The notes beneath the pieces are model-generated. The model was not told the origin of the DNA and ran no database searches. It was given only the letters and a program-made list of their open reading frames with translations. Shown here in pieces: positions 47,463 to 56,198 of a stretch of 64,000 nt of DNA. The position numbers and the translations under genes are program-made. This DNA is from UBA1724 sp051884615 (lineage in GTDB: Bacteria; Verrucomicrobiota; Lentisphaeria; Oligosphaerales; Oligosphaeraceae), in NCBI GenBank assembly GCA_051884615.1, contig JBJEVT010000018.1, positions 1 through 64,000 on the forward strand. The letters are read 5' to 3'. Within the stretch, counting starts at the first letter, position 1. Each line of letters starts with the position of its first letter.

Positions 47463-48586
47463 GGAGTGCCCTCCGCGGGGCCGGAGGGCGCCATGCCAGG
47501 CAGAAGAGGCTCCCGCACGTCGTAGAGCTCCAGGGAAAGGGTGGACTGGGGGAGAATCTCCGTCACCTGCACCCCCTCCGGCAAGCCCAGCACCTGGAGA
47601 CGCACTTTCTGCCCTCCGGGCAGCGTGTAGGGAGTCAGGTCGCAGACCACCCGGAACTGCTCCGTGCTCAAACTCTTGAGCACCATGGAGGGGCCGCTCA
47701 AATACACACTCACCCGGGGCGACTCCCCGTTGGCCAGGCGGGGATGGAGGAAACTCTCGCCCCGGGCCAGGAAGACCACCTGGATCTCCGTGAAGGCACG
47801 GACGATTTTGTCCATGGTGTTCTGCTCGGGACGCACCTCGTATTCCACCTCGGAACGGGAAAGCTGAATCCACTCCCCGTTGCCGGGACGCTGCAGCCGC
47901 ACCATCCCCGTGTAGGCCCGGGTGTCCTGCAACACCACCGGCTCCGTGGCGATGCTGGCGATGCCCGCCACCTCCGAGTCCGGCCCCCGGACCACCACCA
48001 CGCCTTGCAGAGGACGGCAGTCATAGGTCCAGCCCTCCTGCTGACGACGACGGTCCAGGGTGAGATGCACCGGAATCTCCCGGTTCACCACCGGCTCGTA
48101 GCGCACTTGAAGCACGGCGCCCCGAATCTCCCGGATGTCCACGCCGGCGGGCTTCTCCAGCACATCCGCGGGCTGGACCTCGTATTCCACCTGGCGAATC
48201 CCGCTTCCCGGGCCTGCCTGGCGGATCAGGCTCCCCAGGCGCAGGGGGTCCATGCTCACCTTGAACTCCCGGGGCGAAAGGGAGTTGTCCATGTGGAAGA
48301 CGTCCACCGACACCTGGAGGGTGACGGCGTAGTTCCCCTCCAGGACCCGGACTTCGTTCCCCAGATTCTGGGGCACCTGGACCGGCACCGGCCCAACGCT
48401 CTGCCAGCCGGCGTAGGCGCTGGTGGCGCTTTGCTGCCGGATGAGCACCGCCGTGGCGACCGCCAGGCCAAAAGCCACCATCATTCGCCAGATGTCCAGC
48501 ATCTGGAGTTTGTGCATCCACTCCTTCCAGCGCAGGGCAAGCCAGCTGCCCTCCCCGCCCTTCTTGTTGTTCTGGAGCGCGCTCAT
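47459..48586 (-). CDS. YbbR-domain protein, probable CdaR-type regulator
   Basis: A 375-residue protein with one membrane helix (about 34-50) and a periplasmic region with several YbbR-like repeats (RVSVYLSGPSMVLKSL and related beta segments, Pro/Val-rich). YbbR proteins are encoded next to CdaA and modulate cyclic di-AMP synthesis in Firmicutes. Its overlaps with cdaA and miaA (four bases each) support a shared transcript. Confidence 0.82.
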   Translation of the reverse strand: MSALQNNKKGGEGSWLALRWKEWMHKLQMLDIWRMMVAFGLAVATAVLIRQQSATSAYAGWQSVGPVPVQVPQNLGNEVRVLEGNYAVTLQVSVDVFHMDNSLSPREFKVSMDPLRLGSLIRQAGPGSGIRQVEYEVQPADVLEKPAGVDIREIRGAVLQVRYEPVVNREIPVHLTLDRRRQQEGWTYDCRPLQGVVVVRGPDSEVAGIASIATEPVVLQDTRAYTGMVRLQRPGNGEWIQLSRSEVEYEVRPEQNTMDKIVRAFTEIQVVFLARGESFLHPRLANGESPRVSVYLSGPSMVLKSLSTEQFRVVCDLTPYTLPGGQKVRLQVLGLPEGVQVTEILPQSTLSLELYDVREPLLPGMAPSGPAEGTP

Positions 48587-49542
48587 TCCGCAGGCACCTC
48601 CTCCTTGCTGCTGTCCTCCACCGGACGCTCCGAGGGAATCCCGCTCCGCATGAGGTGGGTCTTGAAGAAGGCCAGAAGGGCTTCCCGGAGCTCGCCGGGC
48701 GAGGCGAGACGGTGGATTCGCATCCTGTCGTCCGCATCCGGCATCAGGACGCTGCCCGTCTCCTCGGAGACCATGAGGACAAAGGCGTCGGTGCGCTCCG
48801 CCATGCCCCGCACGGCGTTCTGGCGGGTGTGGACGGGCCCGTCCCCCATGGCTCTCCCCTGGGGGAACCGGCAGCCCGCCGCCGTGATCCGCAAGCCGTT
48901 GCGGCTCATGTTCAGGATGACGCCGCCGTCATGGAGGGCGGTGCCGGAATAGAAGATGGTGCGGAGGAGGCGGTAGTTCATGGCGCAGTCCAGCTCCACC
49001 CCCGTCTCCCGGAATTCGTCCAGCCCGGTCACGCCGCCGATGGCCAGGAGCGCCCCGGTGGTCCCCCGGCTCAGGCGCTCCTCCTCCATGTCCAGATGAT
49101 AGCGCTCCTGGAGATAGTTTCGCCACAGGGGATGGGGCGTCAGGCAGCAGACGGACTTCACCACCTCGTCCACTCCCGCCTCCACCTGCTCCTTCTGCCG
49201 GGAGAGGTTCCGGCGGGCGCGGATGCCCATGTACCAGCGGCTCAGGAAGACGGCGGGATGGCTCAGGAGCCGCCGGATTTCCTCGCTGAAGAGCACCAGG
49301 ATCACTAGGGGCATGAAATTCAGGAGGCCGTTGGCCATCACGGAGAGCGCCGGGAGTTTCAGCACCCGTGTCAGGGTGCTCACCACGAAGCTGATGACCA
49401 CGATGCCGCCCAGGGTCTGGATGGAGCGGGTGTGCCGCAGGGCGCGGAGAATCATCCAGTAGACCAGAGTCAGCACCGCCAACTCCAGGGGGATGGCAAG
49501 GATCTCCAGGACCTGCTCCAGGATGTTCAGAAAAGTGCTCAC
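48583..49542 (-). CDS. cdaA: CdaA-type diadenylate cyclase with altered active-site motifs
   Basis: A 319-residue membrane protein with three N-terminal helices (about 10-85), a coiled-coil linker and a DisA_N-fold domain. CdaA makes cyclic di-AMP from two ATP and normally has LHDGA and RHR motifs. Here the first reads LHDGG (203-207) and the second TRQNA (239-243), although the fold markers FYSG, AAGCRFPQ and VSEETGSV are kept. The enzyme may be altered or inactive, or this is a divergent branch. GTG start, overlapping the folP stop by four bases. The genes folP-cdaA-cdaR are a known conserved neighbourhood. Confidence 0.83.
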   Translation of the reverse strand: MSTFLNILEQVLEILAIPLELAVLTLVYWMILRALRHTRSIQTLGGIVVISFVVSTLTRVLKLPALSVMANGLLNFMPLVILVLFSEEIRRLLSHPAVFLSRWYMGIRARRNLSRQKEQVEAGVDEVVKSVCCLTPHPLWRNYLQERYHLDMEEERLSRGTTGALLAIGGVTGLDEFRETGVELDCAMNYRLLRTIFYSGTALHDGGVILNMSRNGLRITAAGCRFPQGRAMGDGPVHTRQNAVRGMAERTDAFVLMVSEETGSVLMPDADDRMRIHRLASPGELREALLAFFKTHLMRSGIPSERPVEDSSKEEVPAE

Positions 49543-50375
49543 GATTCTTGAATCGCCTTGGCAACCAGAAGCGCCTGCCGATGCTCCCCCACGTCATGGA
49601 CGCGGAGCACCTGCACCTCCCCGGCCGCCAAAGCGCTGGCCAGGGTGCCCGGCAGACGACGGACGGGAGAGGACTCCCCCGTCACCCGCCCTATGTAGGA
49701 TTTCCGGGAAACCCCCAGAAGCACGCCGCTCTCCCCGAGGGCAAACTCCGGGGCGCGGCGAATGCATTGGAGATTCTGCGCCAGATTCTTGCCAAACCCC
49801 ACCCCGGGGTCCAGAAGGAAGGCCGCCTCCGGCAGCCCCGTGGCTTCCATGACCACGCGGCGACGCTCCCGAAGACGCTCCCGCACCACCTCCGGCGCGG
49901 ACACCCCCTCCTCCAGGGGAAGGTCGTCCATCAACACCACCCCGGGACGATACTCCGCCAGCACAGGCAGCATCTCCGGGTCCCGGCAGGCGGTGACGTC
50001 GTTCACAATGTCCGCCCCCGCCTCCAGGGCCGCCCGGGCCACCTTCCCCTTGGAGGTGTCCACGGAAATGGGCACCGGGGAAAGCTCCCGAAGGGCGCGG
50101 ATCACGGGCAGGACCCGGTCACATTCCTCCTCCGGGGAGACGCCATGGAAGCCGGGCCGGGTGGACTCCCCGCCCACATCCAGAATCTCCGCTCCCTCCT
50201 CCAGCAGACGCCGGGCATGCGCCAGCGCCGCCTCCAGGGTGTCAAACCGCCCCCCGTCGGAAAAGGAGTCGGGGGTGACGTTGAGAATGCCCATGAGCAG
50301 GGGCATCCCCGAGGCAAAGGAAAGACTCCCCCGGCGATGAAGAAAACGGACGGGACGGGGAGACGGGACGCTCAT
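49539..50375 (-). CDS. folP: Dihydropteroate synthase
   Basis: A 278-residue TIM-barrel enzyme that joins dihydropterin pyrophosphate and p-aminobenzoate to give dihydropteroate for folate. Motifs: GILNVTPDSFSDGG, LDVGGESTRPGF, SVDTSKGKVA, NDVTACRD, LDPGVGFGK and GVSRKSYIG. Catalytic loops are intact. It overlaps cdaA at its end (GTGA) and leads the operon. Confidence 0.95.
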   Translation of the reverse strand: MSVPSPRPVRFLHRRGSLSFASGMPLLMGILNVTPDSFSDGGRFDTLEAALAHARRLLEEGAEILDVGGESTRPGFHGVSPEEECDRVLPVIRALRELSPVPISVDTSKGKVARAALEAGADIVNDVTACRDPEMLPVLAEYRPGVVLMDDLPLEEGVSAPEVVRERLRERRRVVMEATGLPEAAFLLDPGVGFGKNLAQNLQCIRRAPEFALGESGVLLGVSRKSYIGRVTGESSPVRRLPGTLASALAAGEVQVLRVHDVGEHRQALLVAKAIQES

Positions 50376-50437
50376 GGAAGGACAAAAGACGGACTCCTCC
50401 CTGAAAAGGGAGAAGACGAAAACGGAACGCCCGGGAC

Positions 50438-50878
50438 TTACCAGTTGCTAAAGTCCTTCAGAAGATACTTCCCCTTCTTGTCCTTGAAAAGGTAGAAGGC
50501 GTAGGTGTTGCCCTCGTAGGTGAAGATCACGACCTGCATGCCGCTCTCGCTGTCCCGCCCCGCATTGCCGTCAAGGATCGCCTTGGGATTGTCCACCCCC
50601 TTGCCGAAGACCTGGGACAGACGCTTCTTCATGGCGGCGTTCAACGCGTTGGGAGCCCAGAACCGCCCCGTCGCCGCCCAGCCGGATTTCTCCGCCACGG
50701 CGACGGCGCTGGACAGGACCTCCATCGCCGCCGCTTCCTCCTGGGATGCCTGCTGACGCATCTCCGTCGTCACCGTGGAGGACTCCTTGGATCCGGCAAG
50801 CTGCCAATAAATAAGACCGCCCGCCAAAAGGATGACGACGACGGAGCCGATGGCTTTCAGAACGTTGTTATTGCCCAT
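50438..50878 (-). CDS. Small membrane-anchored hypothetical protein
   Basis: A 146-residue protein with one N-terminal membrane helix (about 8-27, AIGSVVVILLAGGLIYWQL) and a compact soluble domain ending in ANTYAFYLFKDKKG-like strands (GNTYAFYLFKDKKGKYLLKDF). No family recognised; the pattern fits a short periplasmic domain. It stands alone upstream of folP (62 bases). The longer in-frame start at 51262 would run through repeat DNA and is unlikely. Confidence 0.65.
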   Translation of the reverse strand: MGNNNVLKAIGSVVVILLAGGLIYWQLAGSKESSTVTTEMRQQASQEEAAAMEVLSSAVAVAEKSGWAATGRFWAPNALNAAMKKRLSQVFGKGVDNPKAILDGNAGRDSESGMQVVIFTYEGNTYAFYLFKDKKGKYLLKDFSNW

Positions 50879-51070
50879 GGTTCTCCATGTTAGAGGATTT
50901 CCCAAAAAACAAACCCCTTCCCTGGAAAACCGCCCCAGGGAAGGCAATCGAACGATTGCGTTAATATAACGGAACCCCCAGGGAAATATGGTGACCCAAA
51001 AGAGAAAAACCAGGGCAAAATCCAATCCCGCGCCCGGGAGCCCCGCCCGGGGAGAAAATGCCCTGCCGGG

Positions 51071-51193
51071 CGCTGCCGCTTCAACACAGAGCACACAGAG
51101 GCGCTGCCGCTTCAACATAAAGCACACAGAGAGCGCTGCCGCTTCAACACGGAGCACACAGAGGCGCCTGCGGCGCGCACGGAGTACACGGAG
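51071..51193. repeat. Three short tandem repeats plus a degenerate fourth
   Basis: The unit cgctgccgcttcaacacaga gcacacagagg (about 31-32 bases, three near-copies at 51071-51101, 51102-51133 and 51134-51164) is followed by a shortened version ending cgcacggagtacacggagg. There are no spacers between units. Confidence 0.8.
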
Positions 51194-51333
51194 GCGCTGC
51201 CTAGATACTAGAGCAGCTTGCCCTGGGCACCCCTCTCCCCGGCGTGCGCCCCCGGGACCCACTTCCCGGGCTCTTTTTGGGGGGAAAGCCCCTGTGCTTC
51301 CTAGATTCTAGCCCCCCCCTCTAGGGCATCTAG
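51164..51333. repeat. Dispersed CTAG-rich intergenic repeat, copy 1
   Basis: In order: gcgcctgcgg (about 51165), a block with ctagatactag, the core cctgggcacc...ccgggacccacttcccgggc (51222-51271) and a block ctagccccccc...ctagggcatctag (51309-51333). The same parts occur in the same order and orientation at 57350-57590. It lies just downstream of the minus-strand carbohydrate module. Confidence 0.85.
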
Positions 51334-51343
51334 TTTTCTAGAT

Positions 51344-51369
51344 CTCCCCCCGCGGTTGCGCGGGGGGAG
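51344..51369 (-). terminator. Hairpin after the 51385-52116 gene
   Basis: The stem ctccccccgcg / cgcggggggag with a 4-base loop lies 15 bases past the stop codon. The following sequence on the minus strand is only weakly T-rich, so termination is inferred. Confidence 0.6.
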
Positions 51370-51384
51370 AGGGAGGGGGGAATC

Positions 51385-52116
51385 CTACTCCCGGTTGTAC
51401 CACTTCCAGTTGTAGAAGCGGGGATTCCAGATCTTGCCCTCCTCCTCGGCGAGCTGGAGTCTGGTCTTGGGCTCCACATGACCGTCGAACATGAGGACAT
51501 TGGCCTGCTTTCCGTGACGGATGCCCACGGGGCTCCAGCCGTGTCCTTCATACACCACGCCGTCCTCATAATAGCCGCCTTCCCTGGAGACCAGGTCGGT
51601 GCGGTCGCTCTTGACCACGGCGTTGGAATCCCAGTTGGGGACGGAGTCGGCGACCCAGATATGGTCGGAGGGGGCTTGGTTGTGTGCCAGCAGGGTGCTG
51701 CGGGTGAAGCTTTTCTTTCCCGTGTTGTAGTTGTCCATGCACGCCTCGTAATTGAGACCGTAGGAGTGGCGTCTCAGGGAGATGACGCCGGCGGGCAGGG
51801 TCTGTCTGATGGGGATCGCCTTGTTGGAGGCGGGGCAGACCAAGGCTTTGGGAGCCATGTCGTTCTCCGTCACCAGATACTGGATCCAGGAGGCGTTCAT
51901 ATCCGTGGGGAAGAGGTAGAAGGGGGGCAGGTAGTAGTCGTCGTTGTCATCGGAGTAGATGGTCAAGAACAGGCCGGCCTGCTTCAGGTTGTTGACGCAG
52001 CTGATGGAGCGGGCCTTCTCCCGTGCCTTGCTCAAGGCGGGCAGGAGCATGGCTGCCAGGATGGCGATGATGGCGATGACCACAAGCAGTTCGATGAGGG
52101 TGAAAGATTTCCGCAT
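51385..52116 (-). CDS. Prepilin-like protein with H-X9-DG motif (module end)
   Basis: A 243-residue protein starting RKSFTLIELLVVIAIIA then LLPALSKAREKA, with the C-terminal RHGKQANVLMFDGHVE that fits H-X9-DG. It contains YSDDNDDYYLPPF and DHIWVADS, also seen in the 56199-56930 protein, so the two are paralogs. It ends a four-gene unit with two carbohydrate-related genes. Exported pseudopilin-like protein; its partner is unknown. No ribosome binding site is visible. Confidence 0.88.
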   Translation of the reverse strand: MRKSFTLIELLVVIAIIAILAAMLLPALSKAREKARSISCVNNLKQAGLFLTIYSDDNDDYYLPPFYLFPTDMNASWIQYLVTENDMAPKALVCPASNKAIPIRQTLPAGVISLRRHSYGLNYEACMDNYNTGKKSFTRSTLLAHNQAPSDHIWVADSVPNWDSNAVVKSDRTDLVSREGGYYEDGVVYEGHGWSPVGIRHGKQANVLMFDGHVEPKTRLQLAEEEGKIWNPRFYNWKWYNRE

Positions 52117-52185
52117 GGTGCTTGAATCCGGTTGGGGAATTGGGGTTGTTGGAGAATTGGGGTTGGCGAAAAAACAAGGAGAAAA

Positions 52186-53427
52186 TCAAAGAGAGAAGGG
52201 GGCGTCGGGGTGCTCCTCCATCCAGCCCACCAGGAGCTGGGCGATGGCGATGGGGGCGTTGGTCCATCCGCTGTAGATGCTTCCCGCCCCGCCCTCGTAG
52301 CGGTTTCCCCCGCCCCAGGTGCGCAGCTTCGCATCGTACATGCCGCGCCAGCATCCCCGGAGTTCCGGGCGCTCGGCGCCGTCGTCCTGGATCTCCGCCA
52401 GGAACTTCGCCAGTTTTCGGGCGGGCTCCCGGTATTGGCGGTCATGGAGGGCCGACACCGCCAGGGCCAGGACGCCGAAGTTGACGGTGTAGATCAGATC
52501 CACCTTTTCCGGGCCCAGGGGGGCCTCGTCATGCTCCGAGGGCAGAATGCCGTAGGGATTGCCGTCGATGCGCCGCTTCAGCTCCCCGTAGACCCGGCGC
52601 GCCAGCTCCCGCCCCCGGACCTCCACTTGGGGCACGAACATCATCACGCCCGCCAGAAGCATCGCATAGCACAATTCACTGGAGTCGTAGCGGGAAAGAC
52701 GCTTGTCCAGGAAATGGAGATACCGGAGTACGGCGTCCTCCGCGGCGTCGTACTCCGGGGAGGAGGGCTCCCACAGCTCCAGGGAAAGCACCAGGGCGCA
52801 CTGGATGGGCCCCGCCCAATGGGGGAACTCCAGCTTCCCGGCGTAGATGTTCTCCGGATCCACCATCTCCGTCTCCTTGGCGGGATCGAAGCTGCGGTTG
52901 AACATCCGGCGCATGTCGGCGGCCAGAAGCTTCCCCCATTTGCGTAATTCGTACTGCTCCTCCAGCCCGGGGTCCATCCTGGCAAGCAGGAAGGGGATGA
53001 CGCAGCACCAGGCATTGTCGTCCATCCACAGGTTGAAGTTCCGCTGGACGTGCGTCCAGGTCCATCCTCCGATGACGGAGCGTTCATCCGCCCGGTTCAG
53101 CAGTCCGCTGCGGAAGTAGAGGAAATCCAGGAGATCCCGGGCGGTTTTCTCGTCCTCCGGCGAAGGCAGGATTTTCCCCGCCAGCCAGAAGAGGAGAGCC
53201 GCCTGGAAATTGCAGTCGCTGCGGCGTTGCTCCAGGACATCCAGCCCCGGGGCGTAGCATTTGGAGACCAGGAACCTGTCCCGGATCTTTCCCAGGGCCT
53301 CGTTGTCCTCCGTGAGGAGGATTCGCTCCCCCACGCCCCAGGCGCCGCCTCCGGTCATGATGGGGGATTCGCGGAACCATCGGAGATTCCGGCGGGCGCT
53401 TTCCCAAAAGAGGTTGTCGTCTTTCAT
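52186..53427 (-). CDS. Uncharacterised protein, possible alpha-barrel glycoside hydrolase
   Basis: A 413-residue soluble protein without a signal peptide. It is rich in aromatic and helical segments (WTWTHVQRNFNLWMDDNAWC, YSGWTNAPIAIAQLLVGW) that suggest an (alpha/alpha)6-barrel such as six-hairpin glycosidases, but no family was recognised with certainty. It overlaps the DUF4091 gene by four bases (ATGA) and is 69 bases before the prepilin-like gene, so it most likely works on the same carbohydrate. It might be cytoplasmic. Confidence 0.6.
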   Translation of the reverse strand: MKDDNLFWESARRNLRWFRESPIMTGGGAWGVGERILLTEDNEALGKIRDRFLVSKCYAPGLDVLEQRRSDCNFQAALLFWLAGKILPSPEDEKTARDLLDFLYFRSGLLNRADERSVIGGWTWTHVQRNFNLWMDDNAWCCVIPFLLARMDPGLEEQYELRKWGKLLAADMRRMFNRSFDPAKETEMVDPENIYAGKLEFPHWAGPIQCALVLSLELWEPSSPEYDAAEDAVLRYLHFLDKRLSRYDSSELCYAMLLAGVMMFVPQVEVRGRELARRVYGELKRRIDGNPYGILPSEHDEAPLGPEKVDLIYTVNFGVLALAVSALHDRQYREPARKLAKFLAEIQDDGAERPELRGCWRGMYDAKLRTWGGGNRYEGGAGSIYSGWTNAPIAIAQLLVGWMEEHPDAPFSL

Positions 53428-56171
53428 CGTGTCAGCTTCTCGACGAGGGCGCAGAGTTCGTCATGGAAGGCCAGGACCTCCTGGTCGGTGAGGACGCACT
53501 TCCGGGGATTGGCGAAGAAGCGATTGTCCTGAAGCATCTCCTGGATGCGGCGGGCGGCGGGGTTGCCGGGATTCCCCTTCGCCAGCTCCTCCGCCATGGT
53601 GATGAGGCGCCCGTCGTTGTAGCTCTCCCGCAGCAGCTCCATCCGGAGGGAGGGAGTCAGCCCGCCGTCCTCGGGATACATGAGAATGCCGTCCACGCCG
53701 CCGGTGAGCCGGCTGATCCAGGGTTCGGAGGCGCGGTCGAACCGCGTCTTCACGGCGGAGGCGCAGAGGCCCCAGAAGAGGGTGTATTCCATGCCCAGGC
53801 GGTGCATCTTGTGGAAATGGAGGCGCAGCCCCACGTTGTCGGGCCAGTTGACCATGTTGAAGGAGATGGGGGACTTGTCCACGTTCCAGTACCATCCCAC
53901 CCGCTTGCCCCGGGCTTTGAGGCCCGGGATGTCGCACAGGGGAGCCCTCCCTTCCGGGAAGTAGTTGCTGTTGAAGAGGAAGAAGTCCACCACGGATTCC
54001 GCGGCGGGGACGTCGTCCCCCTCGGAGGGGAAGCAGAAGCAGGTGAACAGCTTCAGCCCGCTCCGCTCCTTCAGCTCCTTCAGGAGCGTCAGGCTCTCGG
54101 AGTTGTCGGGTTCCTGTCCGATGCGGAGGAGATGGCCGGAGGACTCCAGTTCGTCGTAGTAGGCGAAGGCGTTCTCCATGTTGCATCCCTGGGCGCGCAA
54201 GACGTCCGCCAGGTCGACGAACTCCTGGATGCGGGTTTTCATGTAGTCCTGGGCGGTCTTCTCCTTGCGGTTCTTGTTGTATTCGTAGAACCCCTTCAGC
54301 CAGTCGTAGTACCAGGGAAGGGAGCCCAGGTGGATCATCCCGAAACGCCGGTCCAGCTCCCTCCAGTCCTCGTAGAGCCGCATGTGCTCCTGGTCCAGGA
54401 AATCCGGATGGCTGCAGCCCCGGAAGGGCATGAAGCCGTAGCGGAGGATCGCCTCCCGGAACATCTTGTCCAACTGATAGACGTTCTTGGCGGGGAAGTC
54501 GGAGGCCAGGTCGCGCAGCTTGTCGGTGTAGCTGATCACGCCATACATCCGGGGCGTCTCGGGCAGGGCGAAATCCCAGACCTTGAGGGTGATGTCGCAG
54601 GCGAGCTCGTTGTCCTCCGCATCCTGGAGAACCGCGCGTCCCCGGTAGGTGCCGGCGGCCTGATCCCGGGGGATGGAGACGGAGAAGAAGTAGGTGGTGG
54701 AGTTCATCTCCGGCGTCAGGTCCACGGTGAGATGGCGGCTCAACGCGTCCGGATAGATGCCGTCACCCGGAAGATGAAGATCGATCACGCGGTAGGCGTG
54801 GGTTTCCTCCATGGGAATTCCAAAGAGGTGGAACTCCTTGACGGTCAGTCCCTTGACGGTCTTGTCCAGGGGCATCACCCGCACCTGGAAGTTCACCGTC
54901 TCTCCCTTGGCCGCCGTCAGCTTCGCCTCCTGCGCCAGGGGCAGCTTGTCCGGCAGGATGTTTCCGGAGGCATCCTTGGCCATGCTGGACGCCACATAGA
55001 AGTAGAAGGGGTTCTTCAGGAAGTCCGGCTTGCCGTTGCGGAGGGGAGCCAGGAGACGCTTCAGGGTCTTCTCCTCCGCTTTGAAGACCTCCATGGGATC
55101 GTTCTCCGTGGTGAGGCGGCGGTGGAGTTCCTGGAAATAGGGATGCCCGCTCTGGCTGTGGTAGCCCGGCAGCGAATCCACCATCTCCTGGATGGAATTT
55201 CCCGCATACTGGTATTCGGCGGTGCGCCAGAGCAGCCGTCCGTCCTCTCCCCGCAGCTCCAGCCAGACGGGGAGGCTGTGGTTCACCAGGGGAAAATCCG
55301 CCGCGAACTCCCGGCGCCCGGGAGGAAAGGCGATGTGCCCCAGGCTTTCAAAGGACTTCTCGGTCCGGCATGCCCGAAGCTCGCCGACGACTTCCCGGGA
55401 GGAGAAGTTGACAAAGGTCAGGGTGCGCTGGAAACGACGGGAGTCGCAGGGGAACTGGGAGGGAAGCCGCTCCATCCCCAACGGGGCGTGAAGCAGACGG
55501 CACCGGCGGGTGGCCTGCCAGTCGTGAAAACTGTTGACGTTGGGCGCCGAAGCGGAAATCTCATCCTGCTCGTAGTTGCCGCGCCCCAGCAGAGCGTAGA
55601 AATCCTCCCCGAGGCCGATGGCGAGCTTCGACAGCGGAATGGCGACCTCCGCGGTCCAGCCACCCTCATGCTGCACCGCCTTCGCCTGAATCTGGGCAGC
55701 CGCCAGCGGAATGTCCATGGCATTCCGGGGCGCCACCTGAATCTGGCCAAAACGATCCAGGAAGACAACCTGGCTGGCGCTGGAGGGCTGCCCCGCCAGG
55801 CAGGAGAAAACCAACTCCACCCCGTCGCGCTCCCAGCAGTTCTTGCCGGGCTCCCCGCCGGGGGCGGCGGGATTGACGGCGTCCACCGCCAGGATAAGCC
55901 ATTCCCCGTCGTGGACCCAGCGCATGACCGCGGGGTAGGCAGGCTCGCTCCTCCCGGTCTCGAAGGAGGTCTTGCCGGAAAGATACATGGGAATGGCGGG
56001 AACCCCCTCCCAGAACGGCTCGGTCAGCTTGCCGTCGACCACCGGGGTCTCCGGGGTGAAATAGACCGGAATCTCCGACGCCCCCTGCAGGATGATCTCC
56101 CGGGCGTGGAGGCCAAGGGAGGTCAGCGCCAGCGCCAGGAAGAACAACAGAAAATGCCTGGAATCCTTCAT
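53424..56171 (-). CDS. Secreted CBM9-like plus DUF4091 (GH123-like) protein
   Basis: A 915-residue protein with a signal peptide (to about 23, LTSLGLHA). Residues about 30-230 match a CBM9-like domain (VYFTPETPVVDGKLTEPFWEG), common in bound polysaccharide enzymes. A middle beta region is followed by a DUF4091/GH123-like catalytic domain (about 530-830: LPETPRMYGVISYTD, DYMKTRIQEFVDLADVLRAQG, YYDELES). GH123 members cleave N-acetylgalactosaminides, but the DUF4091 group is broad and substrate is unknown. It lies between the 56199 prepilin-like gene (27 bases) and the 413-residue gene (overlap). Confidence 0.75.
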   Translation of the reverse strand: MKDSRHFLLFFLALALTSLGLHAREIILQGASEIPVYFTPETPVVDGKLTEPFWEGVPAIPMYLSGKTSFETGRSEPAYPAVMRWVHDGEWLILAVDAVNPAAPGGEPGKNCWERDGVELVFSCLAGQPSSASQVVFLDRFGQIQVAPRNAMDIPLAAAQIQAKAVQHEGGWTAEVAIPLSKLAIGLGEDFYALLGRGNYEQDEISASAPNVNSFHDWQATRRCRLLHAPLGMERLPSQFPCDSRRFQRTLTFVNFSSREVVGELRACRTEKSFESLGHIAFPPGRREFAADFPLVNHSLPVWLELRGEDGRLLWRTAEYQYAGNSIQEMVDSLPGYHSQSGHPYFQELHRRLTTENDPMEVFKAEEKTLKRLLAPLRNGKPDFLKNPFYFYVASSMAKDASGNILPDKLPLAQEAKLTAAKGETVNFQVRVMPLDKTVKGLTVKEFHLFGIPMEETHAYRVIDLHLPGDGIYPDALSRHLTVDLTPEMNSTTYFFSVSIPRDQAAGTYRGRAVLQDAEDNELACDITLKVWDFALPETPRMYGVISYTDKLRDLASDFPAKNVYQLDKMFREAILRYGFMPFRGCSHPDFLDQEHMRLYEDWRELDRRFGMIHLGSLPWYYDWLKGFYEYNKNRKEKTAQDYMKTRIQEFVDLADVLRAQGCNMENAFAYYDELESSGHLLRIGQEPDNSESLTLLKELKERSGLKLFTCFCFPSEGDDVPAAESVVDFFLFNSNYFPEGRAPLCDIPGLKARGKRVGWYWNVDKSPISFNMVNWPDNVGLRLHFHKMHRLGMEYTLFWGLCASAVKTRFDRASEPWISRLTGGVDGILMYPEDGGLTPSLRMELLRESYNDGRLITMAEELAKGNPGNPAARRIQEMLQDNRFFANPRKCVLTDQEVLAFHDELCALVEKLTR

Positions 56172-56198
56172 CTCTCTCTGCTCTCTGCTCTCCGACGA

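Noticed and set aside
51071..51193. Possible CRISPR array.
   Set aside because: Only three to four direct units with no spacers and no cas genes.
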